DNA from: Biomphalaria glabrata
Taxonomy: Eukaryota > Mollusca > Gastropoda > Planorbidae
Direction: 5' to 3'
DNA length: 64,000 nucleotides
NCBI RefSeq assembly: GCF_947242115.1
Contig: NC_074728.1
Span: forward strand, 19,193,542 to 19,257,541
Both the position numbers and the translations under genes were made by a program. Positions 34,101-46,000 of the stretch are shown here, in pieces; positions within the stretch are counted from its first letter, which is position 1, and each line of letters begins with the position of its first letter. The notes beneath the pieces were generated by a model. It was not told the origin of the DNA and ran no database searches. It saw only the letters and a list, made by a program, of their open reading frames with translations.

Positions 34101-34259
34101 CCAAGTGTGACAGCAAAATAGACTTTCCCCCAACTATCCACCGGAACAGCCATCATCGTTGCTATGGAACTGACGCTGTCTATCATGGTTACAACCAATG
34201 AAAAGGCCTTATTAGCCTCCAGTTTAAATGAATGAACGAATCCAAAATCTTCTTGATGA
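34101..34259 (-). CDS. Gene 1 exon 4: IgGFc-binding-type domain
   Basis: Residues 99-152. Acceptor tttctccag, donor gtgagt, phase 2 to 2. It contains FSLVVTMIDSVSSIATMMAV followed by PVDSWGKVYFAVTLG. This matches the family pattern in which a strand with an N/D-rich turn is followed by a proline, a 'WG' or 'LG' turn and an aromatic strand. Confidence 0.84.
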
Positions 34260-34839
34260 CTGGAGAAAGATTTTTTACACGAATGATTAATATATTAGTT
34301 ATAGTTAATATATTGTATAGCAAATGTAAAAATAAAATACACATGTATGTAGACTGAAAACATCAGGACCTGATATACGGTAGTGCGTGCAAGGCAGCCA
34401 CCAAGGATCGCACCCTCAAAGGGGGAACACCACAAACGGAAGATCAACTCGGCGCCATTACGTCCTAACTGCATTGAAGTAAAGTAGCTGACAGCATAAA
34501 GGCCCCAGAACACATATTTGAAACCAAAAGAAAAGAATTAGCTAAAGGCATACGCAGAAGTCCAAAAGAAAACTTAAATTGACCACCTGCGAACAAAGAC
34601 ATTGTATGCATAAGACATAGCAAAATATGCGGGACATAACTAGGTTTGAGTAGTAATTTGAAACACTGCACTCAACCTTAATCTTTCAAATAGAAGAGAC
34701 AGCCTTTATAATATTTAACATGCAAAATAAAAAAAAATACTTAAAACAAAACAACGCTTACATAAGAAATACAACTACACATTAAAAGCCATATATCTAA
34801 GTAATGTAAGATTTATTTCCTTTTTTCTATATCAAACAA

Positions 34840-35018
34840 ACTTAATTGATTGGTTAATTTTGATTGATTAATATTTTACTTATGATAATGAAAATATTGA
34901 TCAATGTTTCAAAGGTTCCAAGAATAGGAAATGGGGAAAATAGCGTGTACAAAATTTTTATCAGACAGACAGACAAACAGACACACTGAATGAGTTGATA
35001 TAAGCTTTGTAAAATAAT
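34840..35018 (-). repeat. Family B short repeat
   Basis: Contains gattggttaattttgattga and ends gagttgatataagctttgta. Confidence 0.8.
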
Positions 35019-35209
35019 AAAATTGGCAAAACAATTAAAAATCTAATATAGTTGAATTTTGGCTTTTTTTAAATATTAAAACAATGAAACTAAACGCATT
35101 AAAAAATCTGGCTAACATAGATATTTCATTTTTCTAATTTAGTTAAATGGGTTCTGATTTCTTTTTTTCAAACTGTGCACATAAAAAAAATCTTTTAAAA
35201 GAGTCTTAC

Positions 35210-35316
35210 TTAAAAGTTCTGTTGAGTGTATAGTCATAGACTACGAAAGGGGACAGCCTGATAGAGTCTCGGAGAAGTTGAGATTTCTCCTGGTACCAAT
35301 GACTTTCTATTGCAAC
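35210..35316 (-). CDS. Gene 1 exon 3: IgGFc-binding-type domain
   Basis: Residues 64-99. Acceptor atcttcag, donor gtaaga, phase 0 to 2. It reads VAIESHWYQEKSQL and ends in YDYTLNRTF. The exon lies in a gap between two short dispersed repeats and is open only in the frame required by its neighbours. Confidence 0.8.
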
Positions 35317-35458
35317 CTGAAGATAAATAAATACAGGTGTCAAATTTAGGCCAAAATTTAAATATTTAAAAAAAAAAAAATTAAAAAAATGCAAATCTCA
35401 TCTCTAGCATGAATCCAGCGTTTGTCAATCTGTAGTTAGCGTTTCTCCAGGGTAAGGA

Positions 35459-35880
35459 GGCGCGGTGTCTGAGTGGTTAAGCGCTTGGCTTCAAACATGG
35501 AATCCTGCGTTCGAATGTCGGTGAAGACTGGGATTTTGAATTTCGGGATTCTAAGGGGACGGCCCAGGAATACATGGCGCCGCGATTTGGAATCAGATGG
35601 GCAAGACGTGGGAACAGTTGGAGAGACTCACCCAGAACCGAGATGCCTGGAGAAAGCTGGTTAGTGGCCTATGCCCCAGAAGGGACCTCACGCAGAGATG
35701 AAAAGGGCTCCTTTTAGTCCACCCAACTCTAATGGGTACCTAACTTTAGTTGGGGAAAGTGAAGACGGTTGGTCGTTGTGCTGGCCACATGACAACCTGT
35801 TCGCTAACCGTTGGCCAAAGAAACAGATGACCTTAACATCATACATCCCCAAAGATCGCAAGGTGTGAAAGGGTACTTGT
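35459..35880 (+). mobile_element. SINE family A with nested LINE fragment
   Basis: Head ggcgcggtgtctgagtggtt, tRNA-like to gttcgaatgtcgg. The body resumes after 35710 (cacccaactctaatgggtac). The break at about 35557-35708 is filled by GRPRNTWRRDLESDGQDVGT-coding sequence, a LINE C-terminal piece. Confidence 0.85.
35557..35708 (+). mobile_element. LINE C-terminal fragment nested in SINE
   Basis: Encodes GRPRNTWRRDLESDG and WPMPQKGPHAEMKR, the 'GRPRxTWRRD...' end of RTE/Jockey-type polyproteins. Confidence 0.75.
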
Positions 35881-35954
35881 ACGTCCTAGACTAGACCATT
35901 CTTAATCGAACTTATTTGACCTGCGCTTTGTTTTTTCATAGAAGGGATAGTATG

Positions 35955-36090
35955 TTGTACCGAGGCCAATCGTTATAGAAGGCCTGATTACTGACTTGTG
36001 ACGTCGCAACCTGTGGGCAGCTTTGACCAATATTAAGTCAAGTAAAAAGTAAAGTTTTCCCTTTCAAACCTAGCGATCTATGGGGCAGAT
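35955..36090. repeat. Partial foldback element plus SINE A tail
   Basis: 35955-36030 matches half of the 9358-9538 element (aatcgttatagaag, acctgtgggcag). 36044-36090 is the end of SINE family A in reverse orientation. Confidence 0.6.
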
Positions 36091-36239
36091 GATGACCAAT
36101 ACAGCGCGTATTCAATCTCCTCTCCCAACACGCACCATGATCCGAAAGCGCTAATCGCGATGCCGTTTTAATGAGCGATCTAAATATTATTAACTTGTTC
36201 TATAGGACTCATTTGTCGATTACGTATGGCCGTACACAC

Positions 36240-36364
36240 CTGAACATCAGAAAGTGGTGTGCTCAACAGAAACAAAACACAGGGCGTACCAAACAGCGGC
36301 TGAGGCTCTGACATCATCTTCGGCACGGACACAATAAACAGTTTGCCTAAATGTGTTTTCTGGC
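36240..36364 (-). CDS. Gene 1 exon 2: start of IgGFc-binding-type domain
   Basis: Residues 22-63. Acceptor ttgtcag, donor gtgtgt, phase 1 to 0. It contains KLFIVSVPKM and later VLFLLSTPLSDVQ, the alternating hydrophobic strands that open IgGFc-binding N-terminal domains (family PF17517). The fit rests on pattern and on the clearer motifs downstream. Confidence 0.82.
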
Positions 36365-36499
36365 CTGACAATAGTAGACAAAAAAAAGTTAAAAAGAACA
36401 ACATAAAAAAATACGTTGAAAAAACAAAACAAACAAAGATTATAATTAAGTGTACTTATATCAATTAGTTAAGCTCATTTAATTAAAAAAAGCATTAAA

Positions 36500-36718
36500 T
36501 ACATTTTAAACAAAGGGAACAACCTGAATTAGAACAACTAAGGTAATTTATTTCCAATAGTTATTTTTTTAATTATTGATTCTTGTCTAGTCAGGTAAAA
36601 GAAATAATTGTGCAAAATTTTTAACTTTATCCGAGATTAGGTGTCAGAGAGATAACCTTCTACAAATTTTTGGACAGACAGACAGAGAGATAGAGTGAGT
36701 TGATATAAGCTTTGTAAA
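36500..36718 (-). repeat. Family B short repeat
   Basis: Includes gattcttgtctagtcaggta and ends gagttgatataagctttgta. Confidence 0.85.
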
Positions 36719-36719
36719 C

Positions 36720-37239
36720 AGTAACCTTATTTCTCCAGTTTATTTGTGTGTTGTATAGATCAAGATTGTGTAGAGAGACTTTGAGGTTTTTCGTTACAAG
36801 AAAATTGTTGGATGACCACGTCCTGGAACGAATTCATCGAAGGACATCATTTGCATTACAACTCATTGTTATTATGTGTGTGTCTAACTCTCTTTGTTTT
36901 TTGTTTTTTTTTTAACCCGGACCAGAGTGCTGTATTTGGTTTGGAATTTAATGTTCAAAAAATTCATTTGACGCGATCAAGAAACTTTATTAAATATTTG
37001 GATGCGTGACTGTAATACTGAGTGAGGCTGGGAGTTTGATAGTCATGTGTTGTGGAACGTCTAAAATCTACAAGGAAACTAACGTAACAAAATACTTTTT
37101 TAAAAAAAGGAAGGAATGCACTTTTACCACAATATATCCCAGTACCCCAAGATTTATCTCCCCTTTTGTATAAGAAAAAAACATTTAGTTGCAACTAAAT
37201 AATTAGGCCAGGCTAGATGGTTAACTGACGTTAGCTAGA
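36720..37239. other. Intron 1, unassigned
   Basis: Nothing coding of the right phase and no known repeat. Confidence 0.4.
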
Positions 37240-37348
37240 TGATCATTGACAATGAATAATTGTGCAAAGTTTCAACTAGATCCGAGTATAGGAAATGGAA
37301 GAAATAGCGTGAATAAGATTTGTACCAGACAGCAGACAGAGTAAGTAA
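37240..37348 (-). repeat. Family B short repeat, 3'-truncated
   Basis: Includes gtgcaaagtttcaactagat and ttgtaccagacag; ends about 150 bases from the exon 1 donor. Confidence 0.75.
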
Positions 37349-37501
37349 AACAAATTTGCTTTACAAAATTCGCTAATTAAGGCAATGACATTGCTTCGTA
37401 CATTAGATAACTGGTTCACTCTAAAAAAACAACAACCCAGTTCTGCCAAAGTATGCGTTCTCTCTACTATAATTACACCCTGCCCTGTTTTCAATGCTTA
37501 C

Positions 37502-37565
37502 CTTTAATAAAGTCTGTGACAAGAATTAATACAATAATAAGTAACGAGAGAAGAAACATTTCCAT
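37502..37565 (-). CDS. Gene 1 exon 1: start codon and signal peptide
   Basis: Begins ATG GAA ATG and reads MEMFLLSLLIIVLILVTDF, a short n-region followed by a strongly hydrophobic core, then the donor gtaagc in phase 1. The second ATG at codon 3 could also serve as start. The exon was too short for ordinary ORF listing and was found by following phases upstream from exon 2. It places the protein in the secretory pathway. Confidence 0.82.
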
Positions 37566-37776
37566 CAGAAACAGTGTGTTGTATATATGTATTTAGTACC
37601 ATCAGCTAAAAACATCAGAACACAATTTTGCATTTTGTCACATTAAATTAAAAATTCGGAGAAAAAAAATTTAAACAATTTTTCGCTTTTCTAGATTTTA
37701 TCCCATTAACTAGTAGCGATTTAATAAAATTAAGATGATTTAAGTAACTTATATCCGTACTAATATATCTTAATAT

Positions 37777-38135
37777 AATATCACAAAAAAGATGACGCTT
37801 ACTATAAGCTATCCCGACAAGACCAACGTCTAATCTTTCGACTCAGGACCGGACACAACAGAATGAGATAACACGTGTACCGGAAGCTCAAAATTGGAAC
37901 CAGTGAAATCTGCCCATGTGGAGTATCACCAGAGAATGCCGACCACGTCCTCCAAAACTGCTCTCTTTACCAAGAGGCCCGTATAAGACATTGGCCCCAA
38001 ATCACCCCAATAGAAAGGAAACTATATGGAGAGCTCCCTGAATTGGAAACCACTGCGCAGTTCATCTCATGTATTGGTCTAGTCATAGGAACACTCCAAC
38101 ATAACAATGAGAACGATGAAGAATAAGAAGAAGAA
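37777..38135 (+). mobile_element. 5'-truncated LINE end with short target duplicate
   Basis: Encodes RLRTGHNRMR then YRKLKIGTSEICPCGVSPEN and HVLQNCSLYQEAR, the RNase H-side C-H-C finger of a Jockey-like LINE, ending NENDEE and an (aag)n tail. The flanks share atcttaatat (37767-37776 and 38136-38145). Confidence 0.85.
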
Positions 38136-38739
38136 ATCTTAATATGTGAGCTATATATATATATATTATGTAAGCAATGTCTTAAAGTCCAAAGATTAAG
38201 AATTTGTAGTAATTTTAGTGACCTGTACGTGTTGCCGGTCTGTTTGCAATAGATTTTTAAAAAAATATTTTAAAATGAATAAATTATATGAATTTCTTAG
38301 GGTTAGGGTTAGGCTTGCCTATATAAAGTTAGCTATCAGCTACAGATCCATTGAAAACCTAATTAAAAGCAAACCCCAAGCTACATATGTTTATGGAATC
38401 AGGCGGCCTCGTTTTAACACTACTAGATTTAAGTTTTACAAAAACATTTTTTTTTTTAAATTAAATGATGCAATTATTTGTTACGCGATTAAAGGCACCA
38501 AACATTAACACCGAGGACATGGTATGTTTTGTTTCAGTCACAAAACTCCAGTTAAGATTTTTTGTGTCTCTTCGTCCTCATCTCTCATGGCAGTAGATTA
38601 TCCGCTACTGATTCCCGCGACACCTCCTCGTTAGGAAGGCTGACAACATCAAGCGATTATGCTGAATACATTTTAAGCAACTCAATAGTTATCACTAGAC
38701 AATATGGTTGATTGGACCTAGATCAAACTAAATCTACAT

Positions 38740-39210
38740 TTGTAGACCAGATCAAAATCTAGTCAAGAACAGCCTTCGATACTCTCTATAAATGTCTAGG
38801 TCAAAATCTAGACAAATCTAGTTTTGATCTAATGACAGTCTAGGTCCTGATCTAGACAAATCTTGTTTTGATCTAATGACAGTCTAGGTCCTGATCTAGG
38901 CCAATCTAGTTTTGATCTTATGACAGTCTAGGTCTAGATATAGACCAATCTAGTTTTGATCCAATGACAGTCTAGGTCTAGACCTCTAGATATAGATCAA
39001 TCTAGTTTTGATCTAATGACAGTCTAGGTTTAGATCTAAAACCAATCTAGTTTTGATCTAATGACAGTCTAGGTCTAGATCTAGACCAATTTAGTTTTGA
39101 TCTAATGACAGTCTAGTTCTATATCTAAAACCAATCTAGTTTTGATCTAATGACAGTCTAGGTCTAGATCTAAAACCAATCTAGTTTTGATCTTATGACA
39201 GTCTCTCGTA
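38740..39210. repeat. About 43-bp minisatellite between the genes
   Basis: About ten units of the type ctagttttgatctaatgaca plus gtctaggtctagatctaaaaccaat, with length variants. It is built from 'tctagatcta' words that also pepper 39800-40130 and 45940-46090. Confidence 0.92.
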
Positions 39211-39972
39211 GTCTTTTGTTTGATGAAAACATTTTCTGTAATAAATAGAGTCATTAAAACTCTAGTCTAGGTCACTAAATTTTAGTAAAGTATTAATAGA
39301 TCCTTAAGTAATATAGATTTTAGGGTATACCGATTTTAGATTTCTGCTAGATCTAGATTTATTTACATTACAAACAAAAACATTTCCCATCAAAAAAATG
39401 AATCGAAATATTTATGGATCGCAATGACCTGGTTTAATTAAAATCTGTGACATCTAATTAGACCTGAAGAGATATGACGAAGCCTATAATTGATCTATGT
39501 CGTCTATGACTTTAAAGAACGATCTAAAAAGTCTTCCTTATACATAGTATGGATGTGCACTCATGCCAGTAACAGTGTGTGGCTGTGCGCGAACACTTTC
39601 AAGATCGAAATGTGCTCTCTTTCAAAAATGCGCACCATTCAATGATAAAAAAAAACTGAACTATGTGAACCATTTATAAGTATGACACCACAGACATATA
39701 TATATAGGTCTGTGTCTGACTCTCTGTGGTATCATGGCTATTTAAAAATTGAAATGAGATCACGAAACTAATATTGACGTTTTATTTTGGTAACACTAAA
39801 ATGAACTTAGATCTATATATTAGGTTGCTGTAACACTTTCTATAGAACTATCTAGATCTGGCAATAGCACCTTATAAAGATTGATGAATTTTATTGTGCT
39901 AAAAATATTATCATAGATCTAGATCAATATTGTCGATCTAGCCAATGTAGGCCTATTTCCTATTCCATTTCT

Positions 39973-40041
39973 ATGAATCATGCTTTCGCTAGCAATTTAG
40001 CATTCTTCATTTTCTTGCCACTCTTGGTTCTAGCTAAAATG
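39973..40041 (+). CDS. Gene 2 tentative exon 1: signal peptide
   Basis: ATG opens MNHAFASNLAFFIFLPLLVL plus AKM, a good signal peptide, then gtctaa, a weak donor in phase 0. It would join the phase-0 acceptor at 40222 over a 180-base intron. The alternative is that translation starts at ATG 40222 without a signal peptide, which is odd for an EGF protein. Confidence 0.5.
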
Positions 40042-43000
40042 GTCTAATAGTGAACCTCGTATTCTCGATCTAGGTTATTCATTATAGCTTTTCTAGATTC
40101 TAGAGTTCTAAGGGCAACTTGGGAAGATTTATAGGTCTAGATTTTAAATACAGAAATGTTACAAAATGTAACTTATGGAATTAGTTTTTTAATGGCAGCT
40201 TTGCTAAAACCAGGTATCTAGATGTCTAGTTTAGATTACTTTGCTGATATAAAAAAAAATATTCAAAATATTCAACTGGATTTAAAAAGACCATATCAAC
40301 TCTATCTGTCTGGTACAAAGTTTGTACAATATCTGAGCCGCATGTCAAGACCAGGAGTTGTCAGAGGCTATTTGAGATGCAATGCCATTAGGAATCATTT
40401 TAAAGGCAGTGGAGTGCTTACGTCCATAATCACTGACATTCGGCACCGACAATCTTGCGGAACCGTGTACAATAATTCGATGGAAAAAAAACAACTCTAC
40501 ATATTAAGCCAGATTTGTAATTACAGAAGGATTTCCCGTGTTAGTTTCAAATACAATAATAAATTACCAGTAATTAATTGACTAATTGAATATTTTACAA
40601 TTTGATTCATGTCTTGTCTACTCCAATGAATTGTTATGCAAGGTTTAATTTTGATCTGAGTATTGGTGTGAGAAAAATAACTTGTAAAAAAAATTTTACC
40701 ACACAGAGAGACAAGACAGAGTGAGCTGATACAAGCTTTGTATAATTGTCTTATCATTTTGTAGCTGACGTAACGGATGAAACCATGGAGCTCTCGACAA
40801 TCATTCAAGTGATGACGACTATGGTCTCTAGTCAAGTCGCGAGTTCGATAATCATGACAGCTAAACGTGAGTCTAATAATGTTTTGGACAATTTGTTTTT
40901 TAATCAGCTTGAATGTTTTGTTTTAGGTGTTTCGGAGGTTCCTTCAGATCTGATGATTATTACACCCTAGCCTGAATCTCCCGAAAACGATGTGGCATGG
41001 AAGCGGTTGGGGTTCAAACCCGTGATCATCGGAGCAACTGTCAAAAAACATATACCTTACGATTACGCAGCCATCCAATCATGTAGTTGCAATCATAGAA
41101 TTAAGTAAAATATATTATCTTGTTAAATACGGATAAAGCGCTTGACTTCCGAACCGAGGCTCCTGGGTTGAATCCTGGTGAAGACTGTAATATTTGGGTG
41201 CCTCTTATTTCACCCAGCTCTAATGGGTACCTGACATTAATTGGGGAAAAGTAAAGTTGGTTGGTCGTTGTTCTGGCCACATAACACCCTCGTTAACCAC
41301 GGGCAAAAGAAACAGATGACCTTTACAACATCTGACCTATAGATTGCAAGGTCTGAAAGGGGAACTTTACTTTTTTCTTTTCGTTTAATGTAGTGCAGTG
41401 TCTACTCATCCAAATTTTAGCGTTTTTTTTTCTTTTCATGAAGTTACGTGAATATAGGTTAGGGTTCCTTTTATGTGTTGGATGTCCCTTCAATTAAGTA
41501 CGACCTAGCGCAAACCACATGCAGGACAGGAGGAATGGTAGAGGACATTGTTCTAGCTTGGGACCATACAATATTTCAGTCTGTAGGCATACCCCTTGTC
41601 ATGGTGAAAAGATCTTTACAGGAGGGATCTTTAAAAAAAAAACTTTGCCTCTTTGTCGGATGGTGCTGAGATCTCACAACCGTGATGCCGAGGATTCTAT
41701 TCGAAGATGTCAACCAATAAGATGATCTAGATATTTACTAATAAATTCAAATACAGAAACTTTTAATTTAAAACTTGGGTACACAATATGTACAGTATTT
41801 TACAAAATAAACTGTATCTAAATGAAACATTCAAAAATATCACTACTGGATTCTAAATGAAAAATGCGACTACACTTTCTGAATATCAATACGAGACTGA
41901 AGAACAATAAGCGTGTTGCTCTTATGAAAATCCACCTACGACTGAGCCAAACCACGCTATCTCAGGATCTCGTTCTAGTCTCGGACAAACAACCAATGAA
42001 ATGACATCTTACTGCGTAAGGTGCATGCTCGCCGCGTGATTGGAAAATCCCGTGGAAAACCTGGCTAATTAGGTCTGAAATTCAACTTTGACCCAATACA
42101 TATTTTGATAATAATTAAATAAAATAATGTTTGACAATCATACATGACACCCCTAGATTAGTTGGCTTTGTATTGAATGGACTCGTTTACACCATAAAAT
42201 GGTAACATTCCTTTGTTACCAAGTGAGTTATTCTCATAATGACCAAATATATATCATAATATCGCGTAGAAAAAAAAGTTAATTTGCGCACTAGGTGCTG
42301 ATTATATCATTTTTAAGGACCACACCTTTACCTGCAGCTTTTTTTTCCTTTTGTCTCCTTTGTATTCAGAGACGTGCGAACGCTACTTTTGGGGCCCTAA
42401 ATGCTCCTTGACATGTTACAACTGTGAATCAGACTGTAACAAGGTCGATGGCAGTTGTCAGAAATGCAAGTCCGGTTTTAAGAACCCAGAACGCTCCTGT
42501 GAAACGGGTAAGTAATTTTTTTTCTAATTTTAAATATTCCTTGAATTGGGGGCGTGGTGACTGAGTGATTAAGAGCTTAGCTTCCGTACCTGGTGTCCTG
42601 GGTTTGAATTTCGGTGAAGACTAGGATTTTGAATTTCTGGATATTTAGGGCGTCCCTGAGTCCACCCAGCTCTTTAGGGTACCTGACTTTAGTTGGGGAA
42701 AGCAAGGCGGTTGGTCGTCGTGCTGGGCACATGACACCCTGTCAATAATGACGTCTGCCCTATAGATCGCAAGGTCTGAAAGAGGAACGCACATATACAC
42801 TGTATTATGATTGAATTACTAATCCTAATTTGTGTTCTTTTTGCAAACCAATATCAACGCACTCTGTCAGGTGCTAATTTTCAACAAGTTATTTCTCTAA
42901 CTTCCCATTCTCGGATTAAGTTGAAATTTCACATAGCTATCTATCGATATTGAGATAACATGAATCAATAAAAAAAAAATTTACCCATTTAGTCAATTAA

Positions 43001-46000
43001 ATAGCGGTTATTAATTTTTTTTCGTTGAGTTCGAAAAAAGGAAATAATTCTTACATTATTTAGATATATGATTGTGAATGTGGAGTTCTTTTACTTAGAT
43101 AATCTATTTTTTGAGGGTTTTTATTTTATATTTTGCTTGTTTGATTAGTAAAACAGTTAATACATTAAAAAAAAACCACAATAACGTAGCTAAGCTGTAA
43201 CTTGAAGGTTTTACAAGAGTGAGATGTTGTTAAAGCGACTTTGGATCATGTTCATGGATGATTGTGTATTTACCTGGGATTAGCCGTGGTGGGGACCATA
43301 TCATCCGCACATTTGATCCCTCCCTCTCTTCACGCAGCTGATGCATCCAAAGGAACAGCAAGTGCAGATACAGTATGAGGTCATCGGCTTCTCAGGCTCT
43401 GTCAGGGTGTAGCAATGAGTGCTGCCTAAGGGTCACCGGCTTCTGATTTTTTTCCTCAATGCTGACTCCCAAATATGGAAAAGCTCCAGACCTTTGTTAA
43501 CAGATGCCTACGCCGAATATTAGGAATTAGGTGGCCAGAAAAGATAACTACTATCGATCTGTGGGAGAGAACTAGACAAAAGCCCATAGCCCAAGACATC
43601 ACAAAACGAAAATGGAGCTGGATAGGACACACCCTGCAAAAAACAGCTACCAGTGTTGCAAGGCAGGCACTTGACTGGAACCCACAAGGAAAGAGGAAAG
43701 TGGGCAGACCCAAGCAATTCTGGAAGAGGTCAGTCATCAGTGAAGCTGAGGGTACTGGAATGACATGGGCGCAGATGTAGAAAGCTGCTCAGAACCGAGT
43801 TCGGTGGAGAGCTGTGGTTGCGGCCCTATGCTCCCCTGGGAGTGTACACGATTAAAGAAGAAGCTGACTCCCGAAACCTTTTCCATGGTTGGACATATTT
43901 GCAAGGTCAAAGTCTTCCGTCTCCTAGGTGGGTAGCCGGCAATGACTGATGAGTCCCTCTGGCTTGAAACTTACTGGCTAAGGCGTCAGACGAAGCTGAT
44001 AATGACAACAGCAATCGAATTGTATAATCTGTATGTATATCATAGATCTATAAGGAGAGGCGTGGTCTAGAGGCTAAGTACGCTTGGCTTGGCTACCGAT
44101 GAAGGGGGAGGGGGAGCTCGAGTTTCGACACCGAACTCGATCAGAGCTGTGTTTACTGAGCCCCCAAAGGCAGCACGGAAAACCTTCTCGCAGATACCCC
44201 CTCCCCCCACTGGCTCACAAATGAGATTGGACCATAGCGCTCTGAGAATGCTATAAGCAGGAAAGTAGCGCTATATAAAAGCTATAATTTAATGTTAATT
44301 GTATCTGACCGAATCATGTTTGAACATTTTGAATGTTGACACTTTTTAGCGTGTGAAAAACACGAATATGGCATCAACTGCCTCGGAGACTGTTATAAAG
44401 TGTGTGGGGCGGACTGTGTTGATAATGTGACTGGTCGCTGTCCAGGTGAGTCCCTTTTTTAGTCCATCTCTCTGGCTTACACTCGACTTTGAAAAATAAC
44501 AACTATCCATAATATTTAACACTAAATTAACACTAACCTTAATAAACATTAAACATTGATCCTAAAACTTGTGTTGTGGACACATGGCTATCTCAAAAAA
44601 AAACGGCTCTAAAAATTTGCCTGTAAAATTTAACAGTTAATACATATCGCCGAGAGGGAATTACTAGCTCGTTCGCCCCGCGGTGGGAAATTCTAGTTTG
44701 ACCGTTATAACTTTTTAAGTAAAAAAAATTGGCAAGTGTAAACATGCGTCTTTGTGTATTTCCGCATATAGGCATTATAATATTCAAGCGTTTCATAATT
44801 TATTGTTTCATCAAATTTTATAAAACATAGACGTCACTTTAAAAAAAAAAGAAGAGGATTATGAAATACATTTGTCCGCTCTGCATATGTCTTATAAAAT
44901 CCAGACGTTACTTAAGGAACATTATGCGAATCTTTTTCTAGGTCTAGATCTAAATGCCTATCATTATTCTATTTATAATAAAGTGTAGAAGATTTATATA
45001 AGCCCATAATAATAACTTTGAAATAATAAGCCACTAATAAATAAGCCCATCATAAAATCATACCATCGGTTAAAGAAGTCATTACAAGACTTAATCCATC
45101 ACGCAATCCAACCATCACAAATTTAAGTCATTTTATAATAAAGTCATTATTAAAACCTATCAAAACACAATCAAATAATGATACAATCATACCTTCACAT
45201 TATCACATAATGAAGTCGTTACAATAGTTAATCCATCAAGCAATAGTTATCAGAACATGTTACAATAGCTACAACATTTTTTTTAAACATTAAACTATAG
45301 TTACTATATCACAGGAATATAGTTGTCTATGCTTCAAGTATATATAGATACAGTGTCCTTTGTAAAAAAAAAAAAGCATGTACCGGTACTCAGTGATGAA
45401 TCGCCTAACTTTTAACTACTAATAAATTAATAATAAACGTGAAAATACAAGAAAATATTATAATTTTTGCCTACATTGAAAAAAGTGCCGGTACGCCGGC
45501 GTACCGTAACAAAACAAGATTACAAAGAGAGTTTGTGTTACACAAACTCAGAGGCGGCCCCCGTCGAAGTCGGATCCCTGTCGGATCTGCATATTCGCAA
45601 ATAATATTCAAGAGGTGATTTAATTTTGATGTAAAATGTTTTACACGTTTCGGATGTTCCTTCAGAGTTGAAGATAATGGGAGCGGGCAGGGTTTGAACC
45701 CTGGGCCATCCATAAATCTGAACGACAGTCCAGCGCGCAAACCGCACGACCAGGCAGCCATCCGATGGTCAAAAGTAATAATGTTTCAAAGATTCATTTG
45801 CCATAAATTTAAATTTAAATTTAATAAAAAAATAGTAGATTAGTTTTAGTATATTAAAACATTACAATATTGATCAAAACGTTTGGAAATGAAAATCTAC
45901 ACTTTTTTTTTACACTTTAAGTTTAGAAATTGAAATTCTACATCTTAATCTAGTCTATTTTAGTCTAAACTAGATCTAGAAATTCTAGATCTAGACTCTA

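Larger units (their letters stand above)
37566..39972. promoter_or_regulatory. Divergent intergenic region between gene 1 and gene 2
   Basis: The two start codons point away from each other and lie 2.4 kb apart, so promoters of both genes should lie here. No certain TATA box or initiator can be assigned. The interval contains a LINE end and a minisatellite, and the remaining unique parts flank each first exon. Confidence 0.5.

Noticed and set aside
38218-38508. 96-codon plus-strand frame between the genes
   Set aside because: AT-rich, with no splice context or family resemblance.
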